Origin: Colwellia sp.
GTDB taxonomy: Bacteria > Pseudomonadota > Gammaproteobacteria > Enterobacterales > Alteromonadaceae
DNA length: 64,000 bases
Direction: 5' to 3'
Assembly: GCA_013215465.1 (NCBI GenBank)
Contig: JABSOW010000001.1
Span: 79,575-143,574 of the forward strand
Every line of letters starts with the position of its first letter. Positions within the stretch are counted from its first letter, which is position 1. This document shows positions 47,164 to 56,540 of the stretch, one piece after another. The notes beneath the pieces are model-generated. The model searched no databases. It was not told where the DNA came from and saw only the letters and a list, made by a program, of their open reading frames with translations. Position numbers and translations under genes: made by a program.

Positions 47164-50100
47164 GTGCTCCAATCTATTATTAAATTTTCTTTATCACAAC
47201 GCCTTTTTGTCAGTATTATTGCGTTAATTATTGTGCTTGCCGGAGTAAAGTCTTGGCTAAACATTCCTATTGATGCTTTTCCTGATATATCTCCAACACA
47301 AGTCAAACTGGTATTAAAAGCACCAGGTATGACCTCGGTTGAAATAGAATCACAAGTCACACGGCTTATTGAGACTGAATTATTAGGCATTCCCGCACAA
47401 GAAATGTTGCGCTCAACAACTAAATACTCAATTACCGCCATCACCATTGATTTTAAAGAAGGCACCGATATTTATTGGGCCCGCCAACAAGTTAATGAAA
47501 GGTTGATGAAAGTATGGTCATCATTACCTAGCAATATCAGTGGCGGCATGGCACCAATGAGCACCCCGCTAAGCGAAATGTTCATGTTTAGTGTTGAAAA
47601 TCCTAACTTAACGCTAAGCCAACGACGAGAATTACTTGATTGGCAAATTAGACCGTTATTAAGAACCGTTACTGGTGTTGCCGATGTTAATAGCTTAGGG
47701 GGGTTTGTTAAAACGTTTGAAATTAGCCCTAATATTTTAACGATGCAGCAATTGAAGATATCTTTTAAAGATATTGAAGATGCGCTTAACAACAATAATT
47801 TAAACGGTGGTATTGGTCGGCTTATCAAAGGTAATGATACCTTGATTTTACGTACCCAAGGACGGTTAACAAATATAGACGGCCTAGCAAAACTGGTTAT
47901 AAAAGCTGAAAACAATCAAATTATTAGATTAAATGACATTGCTACTGTCACTATTGGTCACTTAACTCGTTACGGCGCTGTAACTAAAGATGGGAAAGAA
48001 ACAACACAAGGTTTAATCATTGCGCTTAAAAATAGTAATACTGCCGAGGTAGTTGCCAAAGTAAAAACCAAGCTAGCAGAAATAACACCGTCGTTGCCAG
48101 AAGGCACCATCATTAATGTTTTCTACGATCGCTCTAATTTAATTAATACCGCTATTGGCACTATTACCAGTGCGCTAGGGCAAGCTGTTATTCTAGTGAT
48201 TATATTATTAGCCATTTTCCTGGGTGATTTACGTTCTGCTATTGTGGTGTCATTGTCACTACCTTTTGCCGCGTTAATGACCTTTATTTTAATGGAGTAT
48301 TTCAATCTTTCTGCCAACTTAATGAGCTTAGGGGGCCTAGTTATCGCTATTGGTATGCTAGTAGATGCCTCTGTAGTGGTGGTTGAAAATATTGTTAATC
48401 AGCTGGCAAAGAATAAATCCCTGCCTCGATTACATGTAATTTATCGAGCTTGTAAAGAAGTTGCGGTACCTGTTGTTGTTGGTACCACTATTGTCATTAT
48501 TGTATTTTCGCCATTATTAACCTTAACAGGGCTTGAAGGTAAGTTATTTACTCCTGTCGCCTTAACTATAGTGTTCGCGATGATCAGTGCTCTACTTGTG
48601 TCATTAACGATTATTCCAATAATAGCCTCGGTGTTACTTAAAAATGAAGTAATTAAAGAGCCAAAATTAGTCATCGTATTACAGTCTTTCTATAAAAAAA
48701 CACTGTCACGTATGTTAGCTGCTCCTAAAGCTTTTGTGATTAGTATAAGTGTGGTGCTATTAATCAGCGCTGTATTATTCATAGGCTTAGGTAAAAGCTT
48801 TATGCCTTTACTCGATGAAGGTGACATTATTGTGCAATTAGAAAAATCACCCAGTATTTCCTTAAGTTCTTCCATTGATTTAGATGAACAAATAGAAAAG
48901 TCATTATTAGCTCAAATTCCTGAAATAACTCAAATAGTTGCCCGAACTGGCTCTGATGAATTAGGGCTTGATCCTATGGGATTAAATGAAACCGATGTTT
49001 TTATGGAATTAGCACCACGAGATGAATGGCGTTTTGACACTAAAGCTGAATTAGTACAAGAAATTAGAGAGGTATTAAAACAGTTTCCAGGGATTAATAT
49101 TGGCTTTACTCAACCAATACAAATGCGGGTGTCAGAAATGCTAACCGGTAGCACAGGTGATGTTTCCATTAAAGTGTTTGGTAATAATGTTAATACGCTA
49201 GCAAAACTTGCCAATGACATCGCCAAGCTCACTATGAAAATAAAAGGCAGTGCTGATGTGCAAGCCGCACTGATTGAAGGCGGAAAATACCTCAATATAG
49301 AATTAATCCCCGAAATAGCCATGCAAGCTGGTATGACTACCGCTGAGTTATCTAAATTTTTAAAAAGCCAATTAGAAGAGTTTTCAGTTGCCACTATTTT
49401 ACAAGGTAAAAAGTCTATTCCTGTCGTTTTTAGTAATCATACCAATATCGGCTCAGATGCTAATGCTAAGCAAGAAACACATAATAAAACCGTAACATCA
49501 CTAGCTGAATTAAAAGCAATGATGATTTTAATGCCAAACCACAGTTTGATGCCATTAGACACCATCGCTCATATAAGCTTTAAAGATGGTCCTTTACTTA
49601 TTGAGCGAGAAAAAGGTAACCGCTTTGTTTCCATTAGCACCAATGTTGTTGGTAGAGATGTGGTTGGTTATGTTGATGAGTTAAATACACAAATATCACA
49701 ACAAATAGAAATGCCCAGTGGTTATACCCTTGTTTTTGGTGGTGAGTTTGAAAACCAGCAACGCGCTACTAAAAACTTACTTATTGTTGTTCCCGCGGCT
49801 CTGATACTTATCTTTATTATTTTGTTTATTACCTTTAATTCATTAGCAAAGGCAGGGTTGATTTTAGCCAATATTCCTTTTGCGGTAATGGGCGGTATTA
49901 TCGCTTTATACCTGAGTGGCGAATATCTATCGGTGCCAGCATCGGTTGGTTTTATTGCTTTACTGGGCATTGCAGTAGCAAATGGCGTGGTAATGGTCAG
50001 TTACTTTGAACAAACAAAAATGTTGATTAGTGATATTAATCATCGTGTTATTGACGGCGCTAATCGTCGTTTAAGACCAATTTTAATGACCGCATCAACA

Positions 50101-50319
50101 GGAATGTTTGGTTTAATACCACTCGCCTTTGCCACCGGCCCTGGAGCTGAAATTCAAAAACCACTGGCCATAGTGGTTATTGGCGGACTGATCACCTCAA
50201 CTATTGCTACCTTGTATTTATTACCCTTGTTTTACGCTTTAATGGAGAGTTCTCTTTTAAAGAACGCCAGTATAAAAAAAGCAAATCATCAACCGTTAAC
50301 AAAAGCAGCAGAGGCGTAA
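47164..50319 (+). CDS. Heavy-metal-type RND efflux pump (CzcA/CusA family)
   Basis: A 1051-residue inner-membrane proton-driven pump with 12 helices and two large periplasmic loops. IDAFPDISPTQVKLVLKAPG is the N-terminal loop, as in CzcA and CusA. VIAIGMLVDASVVVVENIVN in helix 4 holds the Asp and Glu of the proton relay, and GFIALLGIAVANGVVMVSYF is in the C-terminal half. The Met triad of CusA was not checked, so zinc/cobalt versus copper/silver is undecided. It starts at a GTG directly after the adaptor stop and is followed 3 bp later by the DUF3240 gene. Confidence 0.92.
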   Translation: MLQSIIKFSLSQRLFVSIIALIIVLAGVKSWLNIPIDAFPDISPTQVKLVLKAPGMTSVEIESQVTRLIETELLGIPAQEMLRSTTKYSITAITIDFKEGTDIYWARQQVNERLMKVWSSLPSNISGGMAPMSTPLSEMFMFSVENPNLTLSQRRELLDWQIRPLLRTVTGVADVNSLGGFVKTFEISPNILTMQQLKISFKDIEDALNNNNLNGGIGRLIKGNDTLILRTQGRLTNIDGLAKLVIKAENNQIIRLNDIATVTIGHLTRYGAVTKDGKETTQGLIIALKNSNTAEVVAKVKTKLAEITPSLPEGTIINVFYDRSNLINTAIGTITSALGQAVILVIILLAIFLGDLRSAIVVSLSLPFAALMTFILMEYFNLSANLMSLGGLVIAIGMLVDASVVVVENIVNQLAKNKSLPRLHVIYRACKEVAVPVVVGTTIVIIVFSPLLTLTGLEGKLFTPVALTIVFAMISALLVSLTIIPIIASVLLKNEVIKEPKLVIVLQSFYKKTLSRMLAAPKAFVISISVVLLISAVLFIGLGKSFMPLLDEGDIIVQLEKSPSISLSSSIDLDEQIEKSLLAQIPEITQIVARTGSDELGLDPMGLNETDVFMELAPRDEWRFDTKAELVQEIREVLKQFPGINIGFTQPIQMRVSEMLTGSTGDVSIKVFGNNVNTLAKLANDIAKLTMKIKGSADVQAALIEGGKYLNIELIPEIAMQAGMTTAELSKFLKSQLEEFSVATILQGKKSIPVVFSNHTNIGSDANAKQETHNKTVTSLAELKAMMILMPNHSLMPLDTIAHISFKDGPLLIEREKGNRFVSISTNVVGRDVVGYVDELNTQISQQIEMPSGYTLVFGGEFENQQRATKNLLIVVPAALILIFIILFITFNSLAKAGLILANIPFAVMGGIIALYLSGEYLSVPASVGFIALLGIAVANGVVMVSYFEQTKMLISDINHRVIDGANRRLRPILMTASTGMFGLIPLAFATGPGAEIQKPLAIVVIGGLITSTIATLYLLPLFYALMESSLLKNASIKKANHQPLTKAAEA

Positions 50320-50322
50320 CAC

Positions 50323-50628
50323 ATGAATATATCAGAGCAATTATTTATTTTAATATCACCAAAAGAATTAAAAGATGAACTTGTCGATTTATTTATGTCG
50401 ATGAAACAACTTAGTGGCTTTAACTTAAAAAAAATCAACGGTTACAGCCAAGAACACAGTAACTTCAATATCACGGAGCAAGTTGAAGGTTATCGGGAGT
50501 TTTATCAATTTGAAGTGTTAATTAAAGATGACGATAAAGAGGCAATGTTTAACCAGTTAACACCTATTTGCCAAGCAGCTAAGTTGAGATATTGGCTGCT
50601 ACCCATAAGTAAAAGTGGTCATTTTTAA
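50323..50628 (+). CDS. DUF3240-family protein
   Basis: A 101-residue cytoplasmic protein, MNISEQLFILISPKELKDEL at the start and LRYWLLPISKSGHF at the end. The family is small, ferredoxin-like in predicted fold, and often sits next to czcA-type pumps; the mechanism is unknown. Here it is the last gene of the RND operon, 3 bp after the pump. Confidence 0.75.
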   Translation: MNISEQLFILISPKELKDELVDLFMSMKQLSGFNLKKINGYSQEHSNFNITEQVEGYREFYQFEVLIKDDDKEAMFNQLTPICQAAKLRYWLLPISKSGHF

Positions 50629-50633
50629 TAATG

Positions 50634-50759
50634 CTATTTCAAAATAACTGATACCTTTTCTTTAAACTCACCATGAGGATAAGTAAACGCCATTGACCCA
50701 GCCATTTGAATAAAGCGGTAGCGTTGTCGGCGAAAAATGTCTGACTTTATTTCGCTCAT
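50634..50759 (-). other. Unidentified short frame, possibly the tail of a lost gene
   Basis: On the minus strand a 41-codon frame reads SDIFRRQRYRFIQMAGSMAF then TYPHGEFKEKVSVILK to a stop at 50634, and stays open upstream to about 50816. It has sensible composition but no recognised family. It converges on the DUF3240 gene, so it may be the last exon-like remnant of a gene removed when the neighbouring AEC transporter arrived. Confidence 0.3.
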
Positions 50760-50914
50760 TGCGATGAGGAAGAGGTAAATATCTAAAATATGAAGTACAG
50801 TATATTGTAGATATTACGAAAAAGGACGTTTATTCTACTTATACTCATGTTTACTTCTATTCAAATCCCTTTCCAAACTAGCTATAATAAATTAAAAACT
50901 CCAGCAGGATTAAA

Positions 50915-51844
50915 ATGTCTTTATTTTTCCTAATACTAATTAAAATCATACCTTTATATATTAATGTTCTTTTAGGATATTTAAGCACAAAATTTTTAGA
51001 TGTTAAAAGAGAATCAATAGCTTCTTTACTAATTTACATACTTGGGCCAATTGTAGTATTTTCGGCAGTTCTTAGTGTTAAAATAGATTTGACCTTAGCT
51101 TTATTACCAATTTTTTTATATATTTTTGGCTCTATCCTTGCTTTTACTACTCTGTTTATTTGGGAAAAATCATGGGATAATCCTACCGGTAATATTTTGG
51201 CTTTCTCAGCAGGAACTGGAAATACTGGATATTTTGGGATTCCTTTAGCAATTATATTTTTTCCACCCCATTTAGCAGATATTTATATCTTTACCGTTTT
51301 GGCATCACTTTTATATGAAAGTACAACAGGATTTTATGTAACTGCAAAAGGTAACTTTACAGTTAAACAATCTTTGAAAAAAATATCAAAACTTCCAATC
51401 CTTCATGCTTTTGTATTAGGACTTATTTGTAATCTTGCAGGTTTTAAAATTCCAGAAGAAATAGTTTCATATACAGCTCAATTTAAAGGTGCATATGGAA
51501 TTTTAGGAATGATGATGTTAGGTATGGGACTTATTGGATTAAAAGGAAATGATGATAATTGGGATAAAAAATTCATAGGAATTACTTTTGTTCTAAAATT
51601 TATTTTTTGGCCATTAGCAATTATTTTTGTAATTTTTCTTGATAAAACATTTTTTAACTTTTTAAATGAAGACTTATATAAAGTATTATTCTTATTTTCA
51701 ATAGTTCCTTTAGCTGGAAACTCAGTTACTTTAGCAGTTTTATTAAATGCTAAACCAGAAAAAACCTCATTAGCTGTATTTTTGTCAACTGTAGTATCTG
51801 TTGTTTTTATTCCTCTTGCTATTTATTTTTATGGCGGTTTTTAA
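50915..51844 (+). CDS. AEC-family transporter (auxin efflux carrier family)
   Basis: A 309-residue membrane protein with about ten helices in two halves. NTGYFGIPLAIIFFPPHL and PLAGNSVTLAVLLNAKPEKT are the two conserved breaks typical of AEC carriers, which move organic acids or similar anions. A ribosome site CAGGA lies 9 nt before the ATG. Codon use differs from neighbours: Gly is often GGA and Arg/Lys AGA/AAA, and it is more AT-rich. The protein style resembles Campylobacterota proteins. It is isolated, with gaps of about 290-300 bp on both sides, so recent transfer is likely. Confidence 0.85.
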   Translation: MSLFFLILIKIIPLYINVLLGYLSTKFLDVKRESIASLLIYILGPIVVFSAVLSVKIDLTLALLPIFLYIFGSILAFTTLFIWEKSWDNPTGNILAFSAGTGNTGYFGIPLAIIFFPPHLADIYIFTVLASLLYESTTGFYVTAKGNFTVKQSLKKISKLPILHAFVLGLICNLAGFKIPEEIVSYTAQFKGAYGILGMMMLGMGLIGLKGNDDNWDKKFIGITFVLKFIFWPLAIIFVIFLDKTFFNFLNEDLYKVLFLFSIVPLAGNSVTLAVLLNAKPEKTSLAVFLSTVVSVVFIPLAIYFYGGF

Positions 51845-52144
51845 TGTTAAAAGGTCTTAATGATATAAATGAATCATTTTATTTTTATACTCATATTTAA
51901 GGATTTAAAGTTCATGCAAACTAGGACAAAGGAGCATATTTTACATTAGGATATTTGTGGGGTGCCCAGTAGCGCACCATATTAGAAAAATATGCCTACG
52001 TGTGACTTTTTTTGTTCCTAACCATGCATAAGTAAATTATTACTTATCTCAACGCTATTATTTTTTCCTAAGCTCGGTATAATTCACTTCATACCCTTTA
52101 TACTAATTAAAATATTCAACCCACACTATATCAGAGCCCAATTA
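51845..52144. other. Intergenic region after the AEC gene
   Basis: 300 bp with no convincing frame. It contains GTAAATTATTACTTA near 52030 as an imperfect palindrome and a TATAAT-like element near 52076 (ggtataattc), a candidate promoter for the DUF2947-rlmF pair. Confidence 0.5.
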
Positions 52145-52621
52145 ATGAGTTATACGCCACTAGAACAGTTAAAAAATGCTTGGATCTTCAAACATAAAAG
52201 TTTACTCATTAGTGAGACAGATTTAACCAAAATTAAACCCATAGAAAAAACTCGCGCGAATGTTTTGTGGGATACCTTTATCAGTCGTCAAGTAGATCAT
52301 CCTGATTTTTTTAAAAAAGGTGACTGGCCTTTTGATAACAGTAACTGGCAAGAACAAGGTAAGTGGGAAGGTATTTGGGATAGTAGTGAAGAAAACTTAC
52401 CTGAATTAATTACTACACATATTACCTGGGACAATAATACCGTTGTTTATTATTGTTCAAATAGAGACAATGTTATCGAAACTACTTGGGCGGTTTTTAA
52501 ACGTTGCTGGAAAAACTTTTTATTTATGGATGATGGTTGCATACTGGTTGGTAAAAAGCGTAAAGAAGGCGTGCAATTTAATAGCAATGGCAGCTTTAAA
52601 GTAGGTAATAAACCAAGCTAA
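52145..52621 (+). CDS. DUF2947-family protein
   Basis: A 158-residue cytoplasmic protein. LKNAWIFKHKSLLISETDLT, WDNNTVVYYCSNRDNVIETT and WKNFLFMDDGCILVGKKRKE are in the order I recognise for DUF2947. The family has no known function and is found mainly in marine gammaproteobacteria. It is followed without a gap by rlmF (TAATG overlap of one base), so it may be co-translated with it. Confidence 0.8.
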   Translation: MSYTPLEQLKNAWIFKHKSLLISETDLTKIKPIEKTRANVLWDTFISRQVDHPDFFKKGDWPFDNSNWQEQGKWEGIWDSSEENLPELITTHITWDNNTVVYYCSNRDNVIETTWAVFKRCWKNFLFMDDGCILVGKKRKEGVQFNSNGSFKVGNKPS

Positions 52622-53541
52622 TGAGTGATAAAAAGTCGATTATAAAAGATACCCTGCACCAGAAAAACACTCACCGTTGTGGCTATGATTTTAATGCCTT
52701 AACGCAGGTTCACCCGCCACTATCACATTTTATTATTCGTAATAAATACAATCAACAAGCTACGATAAACTTTAGTGATAGCAACGCGGTTAAAGCATTA
52801 AACTTTGCTTTACTGAAAAAACATTATCATATTGAGCATTGGGATTTTCCAACAGGATATTTGTGTCCGCCAATTCCTGGCCGAGTCGATTACATTCACT
52901 ACCTTGCTGATTTGTTAAAAAAATCTACTTCAGATAGTTCCGATAAAATATCTGTATTAGATATTGGTACTGGTGCTAGTTGTATATATCCAATGTTAGG
53001 AGTACGCACCCAAGGATGGCGGTTTGTTGCCTCTGATATTGATCCTATTTCAATTAAAGCCGCAAACGCTAATGTTAACGCCAATAAAGGTTTAGCAAAG
53101 CAGATCACTTGTCGATTACAACACAATAGCAACCATATTTTTGCTGGCATAATCCAGCCTAATGAATATTATCATCTGACAATGTGTAACCCCCCTTTTC
53201 ATAAATCTTTAGCTGATGCAACTAAAGGCACATCAAGAAAGTGGCACAACCTTAACAAAGACAGTGACAATAGTAATAGGAAAAATAGCACCTTAAATTT
53301 TGGCGGTCAAAAAGCTGAATTATGGTGTCAAGGTGGTGAAGTAGCCTTTATCCGGCAAATGATAAAAGAAAGTAAGCAATATCGAGAGCAAGTATTGTGG
53401 TTTACCTGCTTAGTATCAAAAAAAGATCACCTTTCGGCCATTAAGTTAAGCTTAAAAAAAGCCAATGCCGCCAAAATTAAGCTCGTAAAAATGGCGCAAG
53501 GACAAAAAGTAAGTCGATTTATTGCTTGGAGTTTTTCTTAA
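52621..53541 (+). CDS. rlmF: 23S rRNA (adenine1618-N6)-methyltransferase
   Basis: Methylates A1618 of 23S rRNA. The 306 residues include HRCGYDFNALTQVHPPLSHF, HWDFPTGYLCPPIPGRVDYI, the SAM motif VLDIGTGASCIYPMLGVR, and the catalytic NPPF in YHLTMCNPPFHKSLADA. The C-terminus KMAQGQKVSRFIAWSF is typical. It overlaps the DUF2947 stop by one base. Identification is firm. Confidence 0.95.
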   Translation: MSDKKSIIKDTLHQKNTHRCGYDFNALTQVHPPLSHFIIRNKYNQQATINFSDSNAVKALNFALLKKHYHIEHWDFPTGYLCPPIPGRVDYIHYLADLLKKSTSDSSDKISVLDIGTGASCIYPMLGVRTQGWRFVASDIDPISIKAANANVNANKGLAKQITCRLQHNSNHIFAGIIQPNEYYHLTMCNPPFHKSLADATKGTSRKWHNLNKDSDNSNRKNSTLNFGGQKAELWCQGGEVAFIRQMIKESKQYREQVLWFTCLVSKKDHLSAIKLSLKKANAAKIKLVKMAQGQKVSRFIAWSFS

Positions 53542-53560
53542 AAATGCTAATCTAATCTAG

Positions 53561-54055
53561 CTACTTAGGTACCATGCTATCAGGCATAAGCACAGCAATT
53601 ACCTGACCTTTAGCGCAAATAACATCATTAGCTGATAATGTTATATCAACAATAATTTTCCGCTCTTTTACTTCACTAAACTGACCAACTAGCGTTAACT
53701 CAACCCCTTGTGGTGTTGGCGCTAAAAAACTTACATTAAGCGCACCAGTAACAAAACGCATTGCTGGTAAACTACCTATTTCACGATCCTGAAAAAGGTA
53801 AGCCATCGCTGAAGCACTACCCGTGCCATGACAATCAATTAATGATGCAATCATGCCACCATAAACAAAACCAGGTATAGCCGTATATTTTTCATTTGGT
53901 GTACAACGAGCTACTGTGGTGCTAGCACGTAAATTTTGCTGGTCAAGGTGTTGCCAAAAACTTTTTAATTGATGACCTTCATGGTTGTTTTTACCACAGC
54001 CATAACAATGACTTAATTCTTCGGGGTAATAATCTTGAAAAGCTTGTTTGTTCAT
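53561..54055 (-). CDS. PaaI/4HBT-family thioesterase
   Basis: A 164-residue hotdog protein. It begins with a short extension LSHCYGCGKNNHEGHQLKSF, a Cys-His pattern seen in a subgroup of PaaI-like thioesterases. GFVYGGMIASLIDCHGTGSA holds the active Asp/Glu region, and RFVTGALNVSFLAPTPQGVE follows. It lies 91 bp downstream of the PaaK-like ligase, last in the leftward module of CoA ligases and transporter. It probably hydrolyses the CoA esters formed by them; the specificity is unknown. Confidence 0.8.
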   Translation of the reverse strand: MNKQAFQDYYPEELSHCYGCGKNNHEGHQLKSFWQHLDQQNLRASTTVARCTPNEKYTAIPGFVYGGMIASLIDCHGTGSASAMAYLFQDREIGSLPAMRFVTGALNVSFLAPTPQGVELTLVGQFSEVKERKIIVDITLSANDVICAKGQVIAVLMPDSMVPK

Positions 54056-54083
54056 AAATAGTCCTATTTATTCTGATGAGTAA

Positions 54084-54107
54084 CATAGGCAAATAAATTC
54101 GCCTATG
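54084..54107. terminator. Hairpin downstream of the PaaK-like ligase
   Basis: CATAGGC pairs with GCCTATG around a 10-nt loop in the 91-bp gap between ligase and thioesterase genes. No T-run follows on the minus strand, so it may be a weak pause site. Confidence 0.3.
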
Positions 54108-54145
54108 CCTAAGGTTTTGGGTAATGTTAAGTCGAGAAAGTTAAC

Positions 54146-55396
54146 TTAGCCAATAGGTCGTAAGTCATCAATCACTTTGCCATCATCAGCTAAAGTACCT
54201 ACCGTAACCAATTCAACCGTACCACTAAGTTTGGTGATTTTTTTCAAACTAGCACTAATATTCTCAATTACACTAACAAGATCAGCGTCAGGATACGCCT
54301 TAGTATCTAACTCACATTGTAAATTCATTTGGTCATTATAATTTACTTTGGTTACCGATAAACGCATTTTAGCGATGTGTTGGTACTCTTTGCGAATCTG
54401 CTCTATTTGCCCGGCATGAACAAACATGCCCTTAATTTTCGTTGTTTGATCTGCACGACCCAACCAACCTTTAATGCGCATATTCGTGCGACCACAAGCA
54501 CTAATCTCAGGTTTTACTGCTGACAAGTCGCCAGTAGCAAAACGGATCAGTGGGTAGTCGACATTAAAACTCGTCACCACAACTTCGCCTATTTCACCAA
54601 CTGCAACTGGCTCTAAACTGCCCGGACGTACTATTTCTACCAGTAAGTCTTCCCCAATAATAAAACCATCACCGACTATTGATTCAAAACCAATCAAACC
54701 AACATCAGCACTTGCATAGGCTTGTAGCGTCTCAATACCCGCAGCGATAAACTCAGCTCTTAATGCTTCAGGCAAGGCTTCACCTGTTACCAAGGCTTTA
54801 TTAACACTAGATATATCGCGTGTGTTTTTACTGGCTTTATCGAGTAATATTTTCAAAAATGATGGTGTACCGCAATAACCTTGTGGTTTTAGATGTTCGA
54901 TAATATCAAGCTGTTGTTCTGTTTGTCCTGGGCCTGCCGGAATAACAATACAACCACAAGCTCTTGCGCCAGAATCAAGGATAAAACCACCTGGGGTTAA
55001 ATGGTATGACAAACAGTTTTGTACTAAATCACCTTTTCTAAAACCGGCAGCATAAAATGCTTGTCCCATGCGCCACCAATCTTCACTTGTGTTTTCAGGA
55101 TCATAGATAGGTCCGGGAGATTGAAAAATACGTCCCAAGTTAGCCGTTTTTGCAGTTAAACCACCTAAAGGAGAGTTTTGACTTTGTAGCTGCATCAAGT
55201 CAGCTTTTCGAGTAATCGGTAATTGCGCTAACAATTCACGGCTAGTAATTTTTTCAGCATCAATATGCTCTAGCGTTTGACTATAATGCTGACACTCTTG
55301 CTTAGCATAGGTGATAAAAGCAGGTAAACGCTCTAATAGAGACTGTTCACGTAACTCAGGATTTTGACATTCTCTTTCATAAAAATATTGTTTCAT
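54146..55396 (-). CDS. PaaK-like CoA ligase (phenylacetate-CoA ligase family)
   Basis: A 416-residue protein of the phenylacetate-CoA ligase group. The N-terminus (QSLLERLPAFITYAKQECQH then LPITRKADLMQLQ) and the adenylate-region AYASADVGLIGFESIVGDGF, DYPLIRFATGDLSAV, and GRADQTTKIKGMFVHAGQIE (the hinge) match the family. The usual Gly/Thr/Ser-rich phosphate loop is replaced by GRIFQSPGPIYDPENTSED. It stands downstream of the LivF-type gene, so it may activate the imported acid. The substrate is unknown; loss of the P-loop motif makes ligase activity uncertain. Confidence 0.8.
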   Translation of the reverse strand: MKQYFYERECQNPELREQSLLERLPAFITYAKQECQHYSQTLEHIDAEKITSRELLAQLPITRKADLMQLQSQNSPLGGLTAKTANLGRIFQSPGPIYDPENTSEDWWRMGQAFYAAGFRKGDLVQNCLSYHLTPGGFILDSGARACGCIVIPAGPGQTEQQLDIIEHLKPQGYCGTPSFLKILLDKASKNTRDISSVNKALVTGEALPEALRAEFIAAGIETLQAYASADVGLIGFESIVGDGFIIGEDLLVEIVRPGSLEPVAVGEIGEVVVTSFNVDYPLIRFATGDLSAVKPEISACGRTNMRIKGWLGRADQTTKIKGMFVHAGQIEQIRKEYQHIAKMRLSVTKVNYNDQMNLQCELDTKAYPDADLVSVIENISASLKKITKLSGTVELVTVGTLADDGKVIDDLRPIG

Positions 55397-55578
55397 GGTA
55401 ACTCGATCATTTCTCGGTGATAACTTTTGACATTATTTAAATTAATAATATATTATGTACTTTTCAGGAAGTTGTCAGTTCGTTAGAGTTTTAGGAGATA
55501 GCGCGGAGCTTACGGTAGTAAGTGAGCACTTTCGACAACAAAATCGAGTGAAATGGCAATTAACTGGAATGCACAGTC
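55397..55578. other. Gap between PaaK-like and LivF-type genes
   Basis: About 180 bp with a weak -10-like TATTATGT near 55450. No gene or convincing terminator is seen. Confidence 0.3.
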
Positions 55579-56400
55579 TTATAACCAGCGTTTACGTCGC
55601 TTATACGATTTTAAATTTTTAAAGCTTTTACGTTCTTCGTTACCACCACCTAAATAAAACTCTTTGACATCTTCATTACTAAGCAATTGCTCTTGCGTAC
55701 CATCAAGTACTATTTTGCCCGACTCCATAATATAACCATAGTCGGCAGCCCTTATTGCATAGTTAGCATTTTGCTCAACCAATAACATAGTAATACCTTG
55801 ATCTTGGTTGATCTTTTTAATAATACCAAATACTTCTTTAACTAATAATGGTGATAAACCCATTGATGGCTCATCTAAACAGATCATTTTAGGGCGAGCC
55901 ATTAATGCTCTACCTATGGCTAACATTTGTTGCTCACCACCCGATAAGTAACCGGCTAGACCGGTGCGTTCTTTTAATCGAGGGAAATAATTAAACACCA
56001 TTTCAATATCTTGATTAATTTCTGAATCATTACGCGTATAAGCACCTAGCTTTAGGTTTTCAATTGAGGTCATATCTTCGATAATACGACGACCTTCCAT
56101 CACCTGAATTAGACCACTACGTACCACATCTTCGCCACTTTTTTTATCTAGACGCTCGCCCATAAAGGTAATATCACCTTTAGTCACTTCACCATATTCA
56201 CTTTTGAGTAAGCCTGAAATCGCCTTTAATGTTGTTGATTTACCCGCACCATTAGGGCCAAGTAACGTGACAACCTCTCCTTCGGGTACGTTTAATGTTA
56301 CGCCTCTAAGCACTTGAATAACTTCGTCATAAACCACTTCAATGTTGTTAACCGATAACATTGGTGAGGCTGTTTTAATTTTTACTGCCGCCTGTGACAT
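55579..56400 (-). CDS. ABC transporter ATP-binding protein (LivF-type)
   Basis: A 273-residue nucleotide-binding subunit of the branched-chain amino acid (HAAT) transporter family. Walker A is LLGPNGAGKSTTLKAISG, signature LSGGEQQMLAIGRALMARP, Walker B MICLDEPSMGLSPLLV. A basic C-terminal tail (ERKSFKNLKSYKRRKRWL) makes it longer than standard LivF (about 235). It lies downstream of the SBP gene. LivF-type subunits in ligase-linked clusters often import aromatic or other organic acids; the ligand here is not known. Confidence 0.9.
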   Translation of the reverse strand: MSQAAVKIKTASPMLSVNNIEVVYDEVIQVLRGVTLNVPEGEVVTLLGPNGAGKSTTLKAISGLLKSEYGEVTKGDITFMGERLDKKSGEDVVRSGLIQVMEGRRIIEDMTSIENLKLGAYTRNDSEINQDIEMVFNYFPRLKERTGLAGYLSGGEQQMLAIGRALMARPKMICLDEPSMGLSPLLVKEVFGIIKKINQDQGITMLLVEQNANYAIRAADYGYIMESGKIVLDGTQEQLLSNEDVKEFYLGGGNEERKSFKNLKSYKRRKRWL

Positions 56401-56540
56401 ATATATACTCCGTTGAAACTATAACTATCCAACTTGTTGCTATTTAACCTGATTCCGATGTCGAAAGTACGAACCAAATGGCTACAAGCTGAATAATTAT
56501 AATATAATAGAACCTGCTACTAACTATTTAATGATAAAGA

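Noticed and set aside
56442..56458. GATTCCGATGTCGAAAG before the LivF-type gene as another operator
   Set aside because: The second half-site does not match and the spacing is off.
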